In this document: positions 17,734 to 25,991 of the stretch, in pieces
How positions within the stretch are numbered: the stretch's first letter is position 1
Layout of the letters: each line of letters begins with the position of its first letter
Assembly: GCA_020248265.1 (NCBI GenBank)
Contig: JADCHX010000016.1
Coordinates: 1-43,100, forward strand
Source: Rhodocyclaceae bacterium
Lineage (GTDB): Bacteria; Pseudomonadota; Gammaproteobacteria; Burkholderiales; CAIKXV01
DNA length: 43,100 bases
Direction of reading: 5' to 3'
The notes under the pieces: model-generated
Told to the model about the DNA's origin: nothing
The model's database searches: none
What the model saw: only the letters and a program-made list of their open reading frames with translations
Made by a program: the position numbers and the translations under genes

Positions 17734-19254
17734 ATGGGAGGCATCATCGCAAGCAAACCGTCGGTCACCGCTCGCAAGCCGGCCGCGCGCCGGCAGGCGC
17801 GCGAGAAGGCACCCCGGAAGACATCCAGCAAGGGGCCGGGTTCCCTCGCCGCCTTGGTGCCGCACATGGTCGCGCATCTGCCCGAGCAGTCGCACGGACT
17901 GCCGCATGCCGAGCGCCGGGCCCGAGGGCGCGGGCTGCGCACGCTCAGCCCGCGGCGCGAGCTGGCGCGCTGGAAGGTCGCAGACGGCCGTGCCGATCCG
18001 ATCGACCTGCTGATCGCCAGCAGCGCCGGTCGTGTGCCCGAGCTGGTGCCGATCCGCTATGGCCGGATGATGGCGAGTCCGTTCGCGTTCTATCGGGGCG
18101 CTGCCGCGATCATGGCGCATGACCTGTCCTTCCTGCCGAACATCGGCCTGGACGTGGTGGCGTGCGGAGACGCGCATCTGGTCAACTTCGGCGGCTTCGC
18201 CACGCCCGAGCGCCGGCTGGTGTTCGACATCAACGACTTCGACGAGGTGTCGGTCGCACCTTGGGAGTGGGATGTGCGCCGCCTCACCGCGAGCTTCGTC
18301 ATCGCCGGGCGAGCCAACGGGTTCAGCCCGGCCGACTGCACCGCTGCCGCGGCCGCAGCGGCGCGCAGCTATCGCCAGCAGATCGCCCGCTACGCAGACA
18401 TGCCGGTGCTCGACGCCTATTACGAGTTCATCGACCTGAAGAAGCTGGCGCTGACCAACCCCGACGAGGAACTGAAGAAGCTCACGCTCAAACGCATCCG
18501 CAAGGCCGAGGCCGATTCGGCGCACCTGAAGGAGTTCACCAGGCTCGCCTGCCAGGCAGGCGAGACACCGCGCATCAAGGACGAACCGCCGCTGATCTAC
18601 CACGACCAGGACCTCCAGCGGCAGGCCGGCTTTCACGCATTCGCCGAAGCGATGATCGCCGACTATGTCGGCAGCCTGCCTCCGGAACGGCGCATGCTGG
18701 TCCAGCGCTACCGGCTCGCCGATGTCGCCGTGAAGGTAGTCGGGGTTGGCAGTGTCGGTACCTACTGCGGCATTGCGCTGATGGTGTCGGGCAACGGCGA
18801 CCCGCTGTTCCTGCAGTTCAAGGAGGCACGCGCATCGGTGCTCGAGCCCTACTGCGGTCGGGTGCCGATACAGCACCATGGCGAGCGCGTGGTGTTCGGG
18901 CAGCGGCTGTTGCAGTCGGCCTCGGATGTCTTCCTGGGCTGGATGACCAGCCAGAAGACAGGCCGCCACTTCTATGTCCGGCAGCTGCGCGATGCGAAGA
19001 TCAAGCCGATGGTCGAGATCATGAACCCGCTCGCCATGGTGGACTATGCCGAGGCATGCGGATGGGCGCTGGCGCGTGCCCACAAGCGTTCCGGCGATGC
19101 GGTGGTGCTTACCGGCTACATGGGCAGCACCGATGCCTTCGAAGCGGGCATGGCCGGCTTTGCCACTGCCTACGCAGACCAGAACGAGCGTGATCATGCG
19201 GCGCTGGTTGCCGCGGTACGTGCCGGTCGGGTGGAGGCGCGCGTAGACGTTTGA
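17734..19254 (+). CDS. DUF2252 family protein
   Basis: This 506-residue soluble protein matches DUF2252: R.ELARWK...PIDLL, VPIRYGRMMASPFAFYRGAA, a kinase-like GDAHLVNFGGF, FDINDFDEVSVAPWEWDVRR, VKVVGVGSVGT and QFKEA. The GD.H.NFG and NDFDE motifs resemble the catalytic loop of aminoglycoside phosphotransferase-like kinases, so a phosphotransferase fold is likely; the substrate is unknown. The first 45 residues are basic and poorly conserved. The frame is open further upstream, but ATG at 17734 is the first sensible start; it lacks a good ribosome-binding site. Confidence 0.85.
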   Translation: MGGIIASKPSVTARKPAARRQAREKAPRKTSSKGPGSLAALVPHMVAHLPEQSHGLPHAERRARGRGLRTLSPRRELARWKVADGRADPIDLLIASSAGRVPELVPIRYGRMMASPFAFYRGAAAIMAHDLSFLPNIGLDVVACGDAHLVNFGGFATPERRLVFDINDFDEVSVAPWEWDVRRLTASFVIAGRANGFSPADCTAAAAAAARSYRQQIARYADMPVLDAYYEFIDLKKLALTNPDEELKKLTLKRIRKAEADSAHLKEFTRLACQAGETPRIKDEPPLIYHDQDLQRQAGFHAFAEAMIADYVGSLPPERRMLVQRYRLADVAVKVVGVGSVGTYCGIALMVSGNGDPLFLQFKEARASVLEPYCGRVPIQHHGERVVFGQRLLQSASDVFLGWMTSQKTGRHFYVRQLRDAKIKPMVEIMNPLAMVDYAEACGWALARAHKRSGDAVVLTGYMGSTDAFEAGMAGFATAYADQNERDHAALVAAVRAGRVEARVDV

Positions 19255-19402
19255 GCAGGGCCACCCGGCGCCACGCGCGGTCGCATTCAGCACGCCCGCC
19301 GAGGGCAGGCACGTATCGCTGCCCGACCCGCCGGAAGAAGGGTACGCCTTTACACTTGCGCACACCCAATTTTTTCACAGCCTGCGAGCCCGGGAGATGA
19401 TG

Positions 19403-21136
19403 ATGTTCAGGATGATCCGACTTGGTGCAGCGCTGACTGCCGCCACGCTGCTGGTGCTCGCCGGTTGCAGCAGACCCGCACCGGAAGCCGGTGTGGCCGC
19501 CACCACGGTCTACTTCGGTGGCGATATCCTCACGATGGTGGGTGCGGAGCCCGCCTATGTCGAAGCGCTCGCGGTGCGCGACGGCAAGATCCTCGCCGTC
19601 GGCACGGCCGGCGAGGTGGCGAAGGCAGCCGGTTCCGGCGCGGCGCGGATAGACCTCGCCGGACGCACGCTGCTGCCAGGCTTCATCGACGGCCACAGCC
19701 ACCTGCTCAACTACGCGGATTCCCTGGTACAGGCCAACCTCAACCCGCCACCGATCGGCGGTGTCACCCGGCTCGCGGACATCATCGCCGCACTGCAGAA
19801 GCTCAAGGGCGAGGTCGGAGCGGGCGACGGCGACTGGCTGATCGGCCAGGGCTACGATCAGGACATGCTCGAGGAGCGGCGCCATCCGACGGCGGCCGAT
19901 CTCGACGCTGCGTTCCCGAAGAACCCGGTCGTCATCCTCCACGCTTCGGGGCACATGCTGGTCGCGAACTCGCGCGCCTTCGAGGCCGTGAAGATCGGCG
20001 CCGACACGCCCGATCCCCAGGGCGGCACCATCCTGCGCAAGCCCGGCGGCCGCGCGCCGCTGGGACTCGTGCAGGAGATGGGCATGATGGCCTTTCAGCC
20101 GATCATCAAGGGCGCGCGCACCCCCGAGGTCGACCTCGACCTCATCAAGCGCGCGGTCGCGCACTATGCGGCCAACGGCTACACCACCGCGAGCGAGTCG
20201 CTGGTGCTCGGCGACAAGATGCCGGTGCTCCAGATGGCGGCGGACAAGGGCGCCCTCACCATCGACGTCGTCGCGCTGCCTGCGTTCACGATGGCCGAAG
20301 AGCTGGTCGGCACCGGCAAGATCAAATGGGGCGAGTACCGCAATAGATTGAAGTACGCGGGCATCAAGATCGCGGTGGACGGCTCGCCGCAGGGCAAGAC
20401 GGCCTACCTCACGCGGCCGTATCTCACGCCCGTCCCGGGCTGCAAGACCGACTGCCGCGGCTTCTCCAACCTGACGCAGGCGCAGGTCGATCAGCTCTTG
20501 CTGCTGGCCTACAAGAACGGCGTGCAGATGTTCTCGCACTGCAATGGCGATGCCGCGGTCGACATGATGATCGCCGGCCACGAGAACGCCGAGAAGACGC
20601 TCGCCACGCCCGGCAAGGACCGTCGCACGATCATCATCCACTCGCAGGTCATGCGCGCAGACCAACTCGACGCCTATGCGAAGTATGGTCTGCTGCCGAG
20701 CTTCTTCAGCAACCACGTCTACTACTGGGGCGACGTCCACTACGCCAACCTCGGCCCCGAGCGCGCCGCGTTCATCAGCCCGCTGGCGAGCGCGTTCAAG
20801 CGCGGCATCCGCGCCACCAACCATACCGACGCCACGGTCACGCCCCTCGATCCGATGTTCCTGCTGTGGACCTCGGTCAACCGCGTGACCCGCGAGGGCC
20901 GGGTTCTGGGCGAAGCCGAGCGCGTGACGCCGTACCACGGGTTGCGGGCCCTGACGGTAAACGGTGCCTACGAATACTTCGAGGAGGCGTCCAAGGGCAC
21001 GCTCGAAGCGGGCAAGCGCGCGGACCTCGTGGTGCTTGACCGCAACCCGATCAAGGCCGATCCGATGTCCATCAAGGACATCCGCGTTATCGAGACCATC
21101 AAGGACGGCAAGCGCGTCTACCAGGCGATACGGTAA
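19403..21136 (+). CDS. Lipoprotein amidohydrolase (YtcJ-type)
   Basis: This 577-residue protein has a lipoprotein signal with lipobox LVLAGC, so it is tethered in the envelope. The metal-dependent hydrolase domain has GFIDGHSHL near residue 95, a later HSQV metal ligand and NHTDATVTPLDP. The C-terminal region holds ALTVNGAYEYFEEASKGTLEAGKRADLVVLD. These features place it in the amidohydrolase family with long-chain YtcJ/ExoA-like members; the substrate is unknown. Three ATGs in a row occur at 19397, 19400 and 19403; the GGGAG directly before the first gives proper spacing only to the third. Confidence 0.88.
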   Translation: MFRMIRLGAALTAATLLVLAGCSRPAPEAGVAATTVYFGGDILTMVGAEPAYVEALAVRDGKILAVGTAGEVAKAAGSGAARIDLAGRTLLPGFIDGHSHLLNYADSLVQANLNPPPIGGVTRLADIIAALQKLKGEVGAGDGDWLIGQGYDQDMLEERRHPTAADLDAAFPKNPVVILHASGHMLVANSRAFEAVKIGADTPDPQGGTILRKPGGRAPLGLVQEMGMMAFQPIIKGARTPEVDLDLIKRAVAHYAANGYTTASESLVLGDKMPVLQMAADKGALTIDVVALPAFTMAEELVGTGKIKWGEYRNRLKYAGIKIAVDGSPQGKTAYLTRPYLTPVPGCKTDCRGFSNLTQAQVDQLLLLAYKNGVQMFSHCNGDAAVDMMIAGHENAEKTLATPGKDRRTIIIHSQVMRADQLDAYAKYGLLPSFFSNHVYYWGDVHYANLGPERAAFISPLASAFKRGIRATNHTDATVTPLDPMFLLWTSVNRVTREGRVLGEAERVTPYHGLRALTVNGAYEYFEEASKGTLEAGKRADLVVLDRNPIKADPMSIKDIRVIETIKDGKRVYQAIR

Positions 21137-21229
21137 TCCTCGCCCTGGTTGCCGGAGGACGACCCGTGCAACCGACGCACCGGGTACGCCGGCCGTCCAT
21201 CGGTCGCCTTCAGTCGCCAGGCCGGGTGG

Positions 21230-22204
21230 TCACTCGGGCCTGATACCGGATTTCTGCATCAGTTCACCCCAGCGGCTGATCTCCTCGAGGTAGAAGGCGG
21301 CGGCCTGTGCCGGCGTAATGCCGACCGGCTCGCCGGCCTCGGCCGCCAGGCGGCCGCGAACCTCCGGCAGCGCAAGCGCGGCGACGATAGCGCGATGCAG
21401 GCGATCGACCGTCGATGCAGCGACCTTGGCTGGGACGAATACGCCATGCCACTGATTGGCCTCGATGCCGCCCATGCCCTGCTCCGCGAAGGTAGGCACC
21501 TCGGGCATCACGGCTGCCCGCGTCGCAGACGCAGTCGCCAGCGCGCGGATGCGGCCGGCCTTCGCCTGGGCCAGCATCACCGGCGGCACCAGGATCGAAA
21601 AACTCGCCTCGCCGCTCAGCAGTGCCGTCGAGGCCGGGGCCGCCCCGCGGTAGTGGACGACGGTGCTGCGCGTGCCCGAGCGCACCTGGAACAGTTCCAG
21701 CGCAAGATGGCTCATCGAGCCCATGCCGGTGGACGCCGATACCAGTGCATCCGGCCGCTTCCTGGCCAGCGCGACGAATTCGCGCAGCGACTTCACCGGC
21801 AGTGAAGGATGGACGACGAGTACATGCGGGATGCGCGCCGCGATGGTCACTGCCTGGAAGTCGCGCCTCGGGTCGAACGACAGCTTCGGATAGAACGGCG
21901 TCGCGGTGGCAAAGCTCGACGCGGTGTAGAGCACGGTGTGCCCATCGGGCGAAGACCGCGCGACCACCTCGTTGCCGATGTTGCCGCTCGCACCCGGGCG
22001 GTTCTCGACCAGCACCGGCTGGCCGATCGACTTTGCCACCTGAGCCCCGATCACCCGCGCGAACAGGTCGGTGCCACCGCCCGCCGCGAAGGGCACGACG
22101 AAGGTCACGGGCCTGGCGGGCCAGTCGGCCTGCGCGAACGCCGGCATCGTCGCCAGCAACAGCCCGTAGCCGGCCATACGGCAGCCGCATGCACGCAATT
22201 CCAT
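21230..22204 (-). CDS. Bug-family (TctC) periplasmic solute-binding protein
   Basis: This 324-residue protein has a signal peptide (cleaved after FAQA) and the Bug features FVVPFAAGGGTDLFARVIGA, VENRPGASGNIGNEVVARS, HYRGAAPASTALLSGE and MPEVPTFAEQG. GGGGGAGG lies just before ATG 22204, which excludes a longer frame opening at 22267. The gene is divergent from the sulfatase gene 129 bases away, and convergent with the amidohydrolase. The ligand is unknown. Confidence 0.93.
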   Translation of the reverse strand: MELRACGCRMAGYGLLLATMPAFAQADWPARPVTFVVPFAAGGGTDLFARVIGAQVAKSIGQPVLVENRPGASGNIGNEVVARSSPDGHTVLYTASSFATATPFYPKLSFDPRRDFQAVTIAARIPHVLVVHPSLPVKSLREFVALARKRPDALVSASTGMGSMSHLALELFQVRSGTRSTVVHYRGAAPASTALLSGEASFSILVPPVMLAQAKAGRIRALATASATRAAVMPEVPTFAEQGMGGIEANQWHGVFVPAKVAASTVDRLHRAIVAALALPEVRGRLAAEAGEPVGITPAQAAAFYLEEISRWGELMQKSGIRPE

Positions 22205-22280
22205 CGATCCTCCCCCGGGGCGCCGCCCTCTGCATTTTTCAGTGTAACGCCGACTGCGGTCCGGCAAGCCCGGAGGCCGC

Positions 22281-22286
22281 TACAAT
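22281..22286 (+). promoter_or_regulatory. Candidate -10 box for the sulfatase transcription unit
   Basis: TACAAT in the context GCTACAATC lies 48 bases before the sulfatase ATG in the divergent intergenic gap. A good -35 box is not seen at 17 bases. The same CTACAATC context occurs before hrpA on the other strand. Confidence 0.3.
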
Positions 22287-22333
22287 CACGCAACAACAGC
22301 CGAAGACCATGATGGCCGGCCCGGGAGGAGCAC

Positions 22334-23818
22334 ATGCAGCAGTCGAACCTGATCGTCATCCTTTCAGACGAGCACAATCCCAAGGTCGCCGGATACGCCG
22401 GCCACCCGATCGTCAAGACGCCGAACCTGGATCGTCTCGCAGCCCGCGGTACCCGATTCACCAGCGCCTATACCAACTGCCCGATCTGCGTCCCGGGCCG
22501 CGCCAGCCTCGCCACCGGCCGCCATGTGCACGAGCACCGCTGCTGGGACAACGCGATCGCCTACGAGGGCGCGCCGCCGAGCTGGGGTCATCGCACGATG
22601 GCGGCCGGCCACCGTACCGTGTCGATCGGCAAGCTGCACTATCAGGACTCCGATCCGCGCCGCAACGGCTTCGATGAAGAGATCCTGCCGATGCATATCG
22701 TCAACGGCGTCGGCGACCTGCTCGGCCTGATCCGCGACGAACTGCCCAGGCGCGTGGGTGCGATGAAGCTCGGGCCCGAAGCCGGGCCGGGCGAATCCGA
22801 CTACACCCGCTACGACCGCGACATCGTCAGCGCCACGCGCAAGTGGCTGCGCGAGGAAGCGCCGAAGCATCGCGACCGTCCGTGGGTGCTCTATGTCGGC
22901 ATGGTCGCGCCGCACTTCCCGCTGATCGCGCCCCAGGCGTTCTACGACCTGTATCCGCCGGATTCGCTGCCCTGGCCGAAGATGTACGGCAACGACGAGC
23001 GGCCGAAGCATCCGTTCATCGACCGGCAGCGCTGGTCGATGTGCTTTGACGAGGGCTTCACCGGCGACGACATGGTGCGCCGTGCGCTCGCGGCCTACTT
23101 CGGCCTGACCAGCTTCCTCGACGACAACATCGGCCAGATCCTGGGCGCGGTCGAGGAACTCGGCCTGTGGTCGAACACACGGGTGCTCTATTCGTCCGAC
23201 CATGGCGACAACCTCGGCGCGCGCGGGCTGTGGGGCAAGTCGACGATGTACGAAGAGTCCGCCGGCATCCCGATGCTGCTGGCCGGACCGGGCATCCCGG
23301 CAGGCGCGCGCGTCGATGCGCCGGTGTCGCTGGTCGACGTGTTCCAGACCACGCTCGATTCGCTGGGTGTACCGGCGCATGCGGACGATGCCGACCTGCC
23401 CGGGCATTCGCTGATCGCGATGGCCAACGGCGCACGGCCGGAACGCACGGTGCTGTCCGAGTACCACGCAGCCGCCTCGCCATCCGGTTCGTTCATGATC
23501 AGGCATGGCCGCTACAAGTACATCCACTACGCGGCGTTCCGCGACTTCGTGCCGCCGCCGATGCTCTTCGACCTCGAGGCCGATCCGGAGGAGACGGTCG
23601 ACCTGGCCGAAGACCCGGCGCACGCCGGCGTGCGCGCGGAATGCCTGGCCGCGCTGATGAAGATCGTGGACCCGCAGGCGGCCGATGCACTGGCGCGTGC
23701 CGACCAGCAGGTCTACATCGACCGGCACGGCGGTCGCGATGCCATCCTGGGCCTGGGCACCTTCCGCTACACGCCACCGCCCGGCGTCGATCCGCAGTAC
23801 TTCGCGAAGACGCCCTGA
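22334..23818 (+). CDS. Sulfatase-like hydrolase (formylglycine type)
   Basis: This 494-residue protein has no signal peptide and is probably cytoplasmic. The sulfatase signature CVPGR (Cys52-x-Pro-x-Arg56) gives the Cys converted to formylglycine. Metal-site motifs are ILSDEHN near the start and SSDHGDNLG in the middle, followed by [18 protein letters not shown]. The C-terminal [15 protein letters not shown] and YKYIHYAAF are usual for arylsulfatase, choline-sulfatase-like or phosphonate-monoester hydrolase proteins; I cannot choose between them. GGGAGGAG precedes the ATG. The next Bug gene begins 10 bases after the stop, so the two are one operon. Confidence 0.9.
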   Translation: MQQSNLIVILSDEHNPKVAGYAGHPIVKTPNLDRLAARGTRFTSAYTNCPICVPGRASLATGRHVHEHRCWDNAIAYEGAPPSWGHRTMAAGHRTVSIGKLHYQDSDPRRNGFDEEILPMHIVNGVGDLLGLIRDELPRRVGAMKLGPEAGPGESDYTRYDRDIVSATRKWLREEAPKHRDRPWVLYVGMVAPHFPLIAPQAFYDLYPPDSLPWPKMYGNDERPKHPFIDRQRWSMCFDEGFTGDDMVRRALAAYFGLTSFLDDNIGQILGAVEELGLWSNTRVLYSSDHGDNLGARGLWGKSTMYEESAGIPMLLAGPGIPAGARVDAPVSLVDVFQTTLDSLGVPAHADDADLPGHSLIAMANGARPERTVLSEYHAAASPSGSFMIRHGRYKYIHYAAFRDFVPPPMLFDLEADPEETVDLAEDPAHAGVRAECLAALMKIVDPQAADALARADQQVYIDRHGGRDAILGLGTFRYTPPPGVDPQYFAKTP

Positions 23819-23828
23819 GGAGCCGGCC

Positions 23829-24815
23829 ATGTACCGGCTGACAGCCACACTGGCGGCCCTGCCGGCAACCGTGCTTGCAATGGCACTGCTGGGCGGCACG
23901 ACGGCAGACGCCGCGGGCCAGTCGTGGCCGTCGCGCCCCATCCGCTTCATCATCAATTCAGCACCCGGTGGCGCACCCGACATCATCGGCCGCCTGGTGG
24001 CGCAGCCGCTGTCGGAACGCATCGGGCAGCAGATCGTGGTGGACAACCGGGCCGGGGCCAGCGGGATCATCGCCGCAGAACTGGTCGCGCGCGCAGCCCC
24101 CGATGGCTACACCACGCTGCTGGGCGCGACGACGATCTTCGCGATGCTGCCCGCGATGCGATCGAACCTACCGTATGACGTCGAGCGCGACTTCGCGCCG
24201 GTGAGCCTGCTCGCCTCGGCCGCCAACGTCGTCGTGGTGAACGGTGCGCTGCCGGTGAAGACCGTCGCCGACCTGATCGCCCTCGCCCGGTCGCGGCCGC
24301 TGCTCTATGCATCCGCCGGTACCGGGACCCCCGCGCACCTGGCCGGAGAGATGATGAATCTGGGCGCCGGGCTGAAGATGGGACATGTCCCCTACAAGGG
24401 TGCGGGACCCGCGCTGGCAGACGTGCTGGCCGGGCAGGTACACCTCATCATCACCTCGCCGATCGCCGCCGCACCGCACCTCGCCGGCGGCCGGGTTCGC
24501 ATGATCGCGACCACCGGTGCGGCGCGCGACCCGATGCTGCCCGACCTGCCGCCGGTCGCCGACACCCTGCGCGGCTTCGAGATCACCCAGTGGTGGGGCA
24601 TGGTGGTGCCGGCAAAGACCCCGCGCTCCATCGTCCGGCAGCTCAACGGCGAGATCGGCGAGGTTCTGAAACAGCCCGAACTGCGCGAACGCCTCACCCA
24701 GCAGGGTGCCGTCCTGGAGGGTGGTACACCGGAGCGCTTCGCGAAGTTCATCGCCGCCGAGCGCATTCGCCTCGGTGCGATCATCCGTCAGGCGGGGATC
24801 ACCCTGCGCGACTGA
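23829..24815 (+). CDS. Bug-family (TctC) periplasmic solute-binding protein
   Basis: This 328-residue protein has a signal peptide (cleaved near ADA-AG) followed by [57 protein letters not shown] and [16 protein letters not shown] overlaps the sulfatase stop and fixes ATG 23829; a longer in-frame extension into the sulfatase gene is not real. Tight coupling to the sulfatase suggests that both serve one substrate, perhaps a sulfated or acidic organic compound. Confidence 0.93.
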   Translation: MYRLTATLAALPATVLAMALLGGTTADAAGQSWPSRPIRFIINSAPGGAPDIIGRLVAQPLSERIGQQIVVDNRAGASGIIAAELVARAAPDGYTTLLGATTIFAMLPAMRSNLPYDVERDFAPVSLLASAANVVVVNGALPVKTVADLIALARSRPLLYASAGTGTPAHLAGEMMNLGAGLKMGHVPYKGAGPALADVLAGQVHLIITSPIAAAPHLAGGRVRMIATTGAARDPMLPDLPPVADTLRGFEITQWWGMVVPAKTPRSIVRQLNGEIGEVLKQPELRERLTQQGAVLEGGTPERFAKFIAAERIRLGAIIRQAGITLRD

Positions 24816-24904
24816 GGGTACGCGTCGACGCCGCCACCACGCCTGCGACAGCGCGTCCATGAGGCTATCCTCCGGACAAACCTCTCCCTACCGTGAAGAC
24901 GCCC

Positions 24905-25924
24905 ATGAACCCTCCCAAGACGATCAATGCCCCGGCACGCGTTCAAGTGCAGGCCCCAAGCCTGCGCTCGGTGGCCTGCGCGTCGGCCTGCGCTGCGCTC
25001 ACGCTCGCGAGCGCGGTGCCCGCATACGGTCAGTCGTTTCCGTCGCGGCCGGTACGTATGATCGTCGGCTTCCCGCCCGGCGGTGCGACCGACCTGGTCG
25101 CGCGCATCCTGCAGCCGAAGCTGCAGGAATCCTTCGGACAGCAGATGGTGGTGGACAACCGCCCCGGCGCCAACGGCGTGATCTCGCTCGAGATCCTGTC
25201 GCGCAGCGATGCCGACGGCCACAGCGTGGCGTTCGGTCACATCGGCAACCTGGTGATCAGCCCGACCCTGCAGAAGGTGCCCTACGACCCGTACAAGAGC
25301 TTCGAGCCGATCGGCATGATGGTCACGCTGCAGAACATCATGATCGTGCATCCGTCGGTACAGGCGAAGTCCCTGAAGGACCTGATCGCCCTGGCGAAGG
25401 CGAAGCCGGGCACGATCAACTACGCCACCTCCGGCATCGGCAGCCCGGGGCATCTGGCCACCGTACTGTTCGAGACGATGACCGGCACCGTACTCAACCA
25501 CATCCCCTACAAGGGCGGCGGCCCGGCACTGACCGACCTGATCGGCGGCCAGGTGCCGATGTTCACCGCGGTGATCTCGACCGCCGTGCCGCAGGTGCAG
25601 GCAGGAAAGGCGCGCGCGCTGGCGGTCACCGGAGCCCGGCGCAGCGAAGCCCTGCCCGACGTGCCAACGGTGGCGGAAGCAGGCGTGCCAGGTTACGAGG
25701 CTACCAACTGGTATGGCCTGATCGCGCCGGCACGGACGCCGAAGGCCGCGATCACCCGGTTCCACAAGGACATGGTCGCCGCGCTCAATTCGGCCGACGT
25801 GCGCCAGCAATTGAAGGACCGTGGCATCGACGCAGCGCCGGGCACGCCGGAGGAATTCACCCGATTCGTGCGCGGCGAAGAGAAGCGCTGGGGTCCGATC
25901 ATCCGCAAGGGCAAGTTCGAATAG
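24905..25924 (+). CDS. Bug-family (TctC) periplasmic solute-binding protein
   Basis: This 339-residue protein has a long n-region, then a hydrophobic core (CASACAALTLASAVPAYG) and cleavage near YGQ. The Bug motifs are RMIVGFPPGGATDLVARIL, VVDNRPGANGVISLEIL, HIPYKGGGPALTDLIGGQV and LPDVPTVAEAG. GTG at 24893 is an alternative start. It follows the previous Bug gene by 89 bases in the same direction and may share its transcript. Two adjacent Bug genes differ enough to suggest different ligands. Confidence 0.92.
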   Translation: MNPPKTINAPARVQVQAPSLRSVACASACAALTLASAVPAYGQSFPSRPVRMIVGFPPGGATDLVARILQPKLQESFGQQMVVDNRPGANGVISLEILSRSDADGHSVAFGHIGNLVISPTLQKVPYDPYKSFEPIGMMVTLQNIMIVHPSVQAKSLKDLIALAKAKPGTINYATSGIGSPGHLATVLFETMTGTVLNHIPYKGGGPALTDLIGGQVPMFTAVISTAVPQVQAGKARALAVTGARRSEALPDVPTVAEAGVPGYEATNWYGLIAPARTPKAAITRFHKDMVAALNSADVRQQLKDRGIDAAPGTPEEFTRFVRGEEKRWGPIIRKGKFE

Positions 25925-25932
25925 CGCTTGCG

Positions 25933-25981
25933 GCCTTGCGCCGACCGGCTCCTGCGTTGCGGAGCCTGGTCGGCGCAAGGC
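25933..25981. terminator. Strong bidirectional hairpin terminator
   Basis: GCCTTGCGCCGACC (25933-25946) pairs exactly with GGTCGGCGCAAGGC (25968-25981). Inside it GGCTCC and GGAGCC form a further 6-bp stem around an 8-base loop, with one unpaired base. The 20-bp structure sits between the convergent Bug and amidase genes. There is no T-run on either side. Confidence 0.7.
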
Positions 25982-25991
25982 GGGCCAACGG

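Noticed and set aside
17596-20938. Two long minus-strand frames (589 and 609 codons)
   Set aside because: Antisense shadows of the DUF2252 and amidohydrolase genes; they show no motifs.
22364-25978. Two long minus-strand frames (568 and 396 codons)
   Set aside because: Antisense shadows of the sulfatase and Bug genes.
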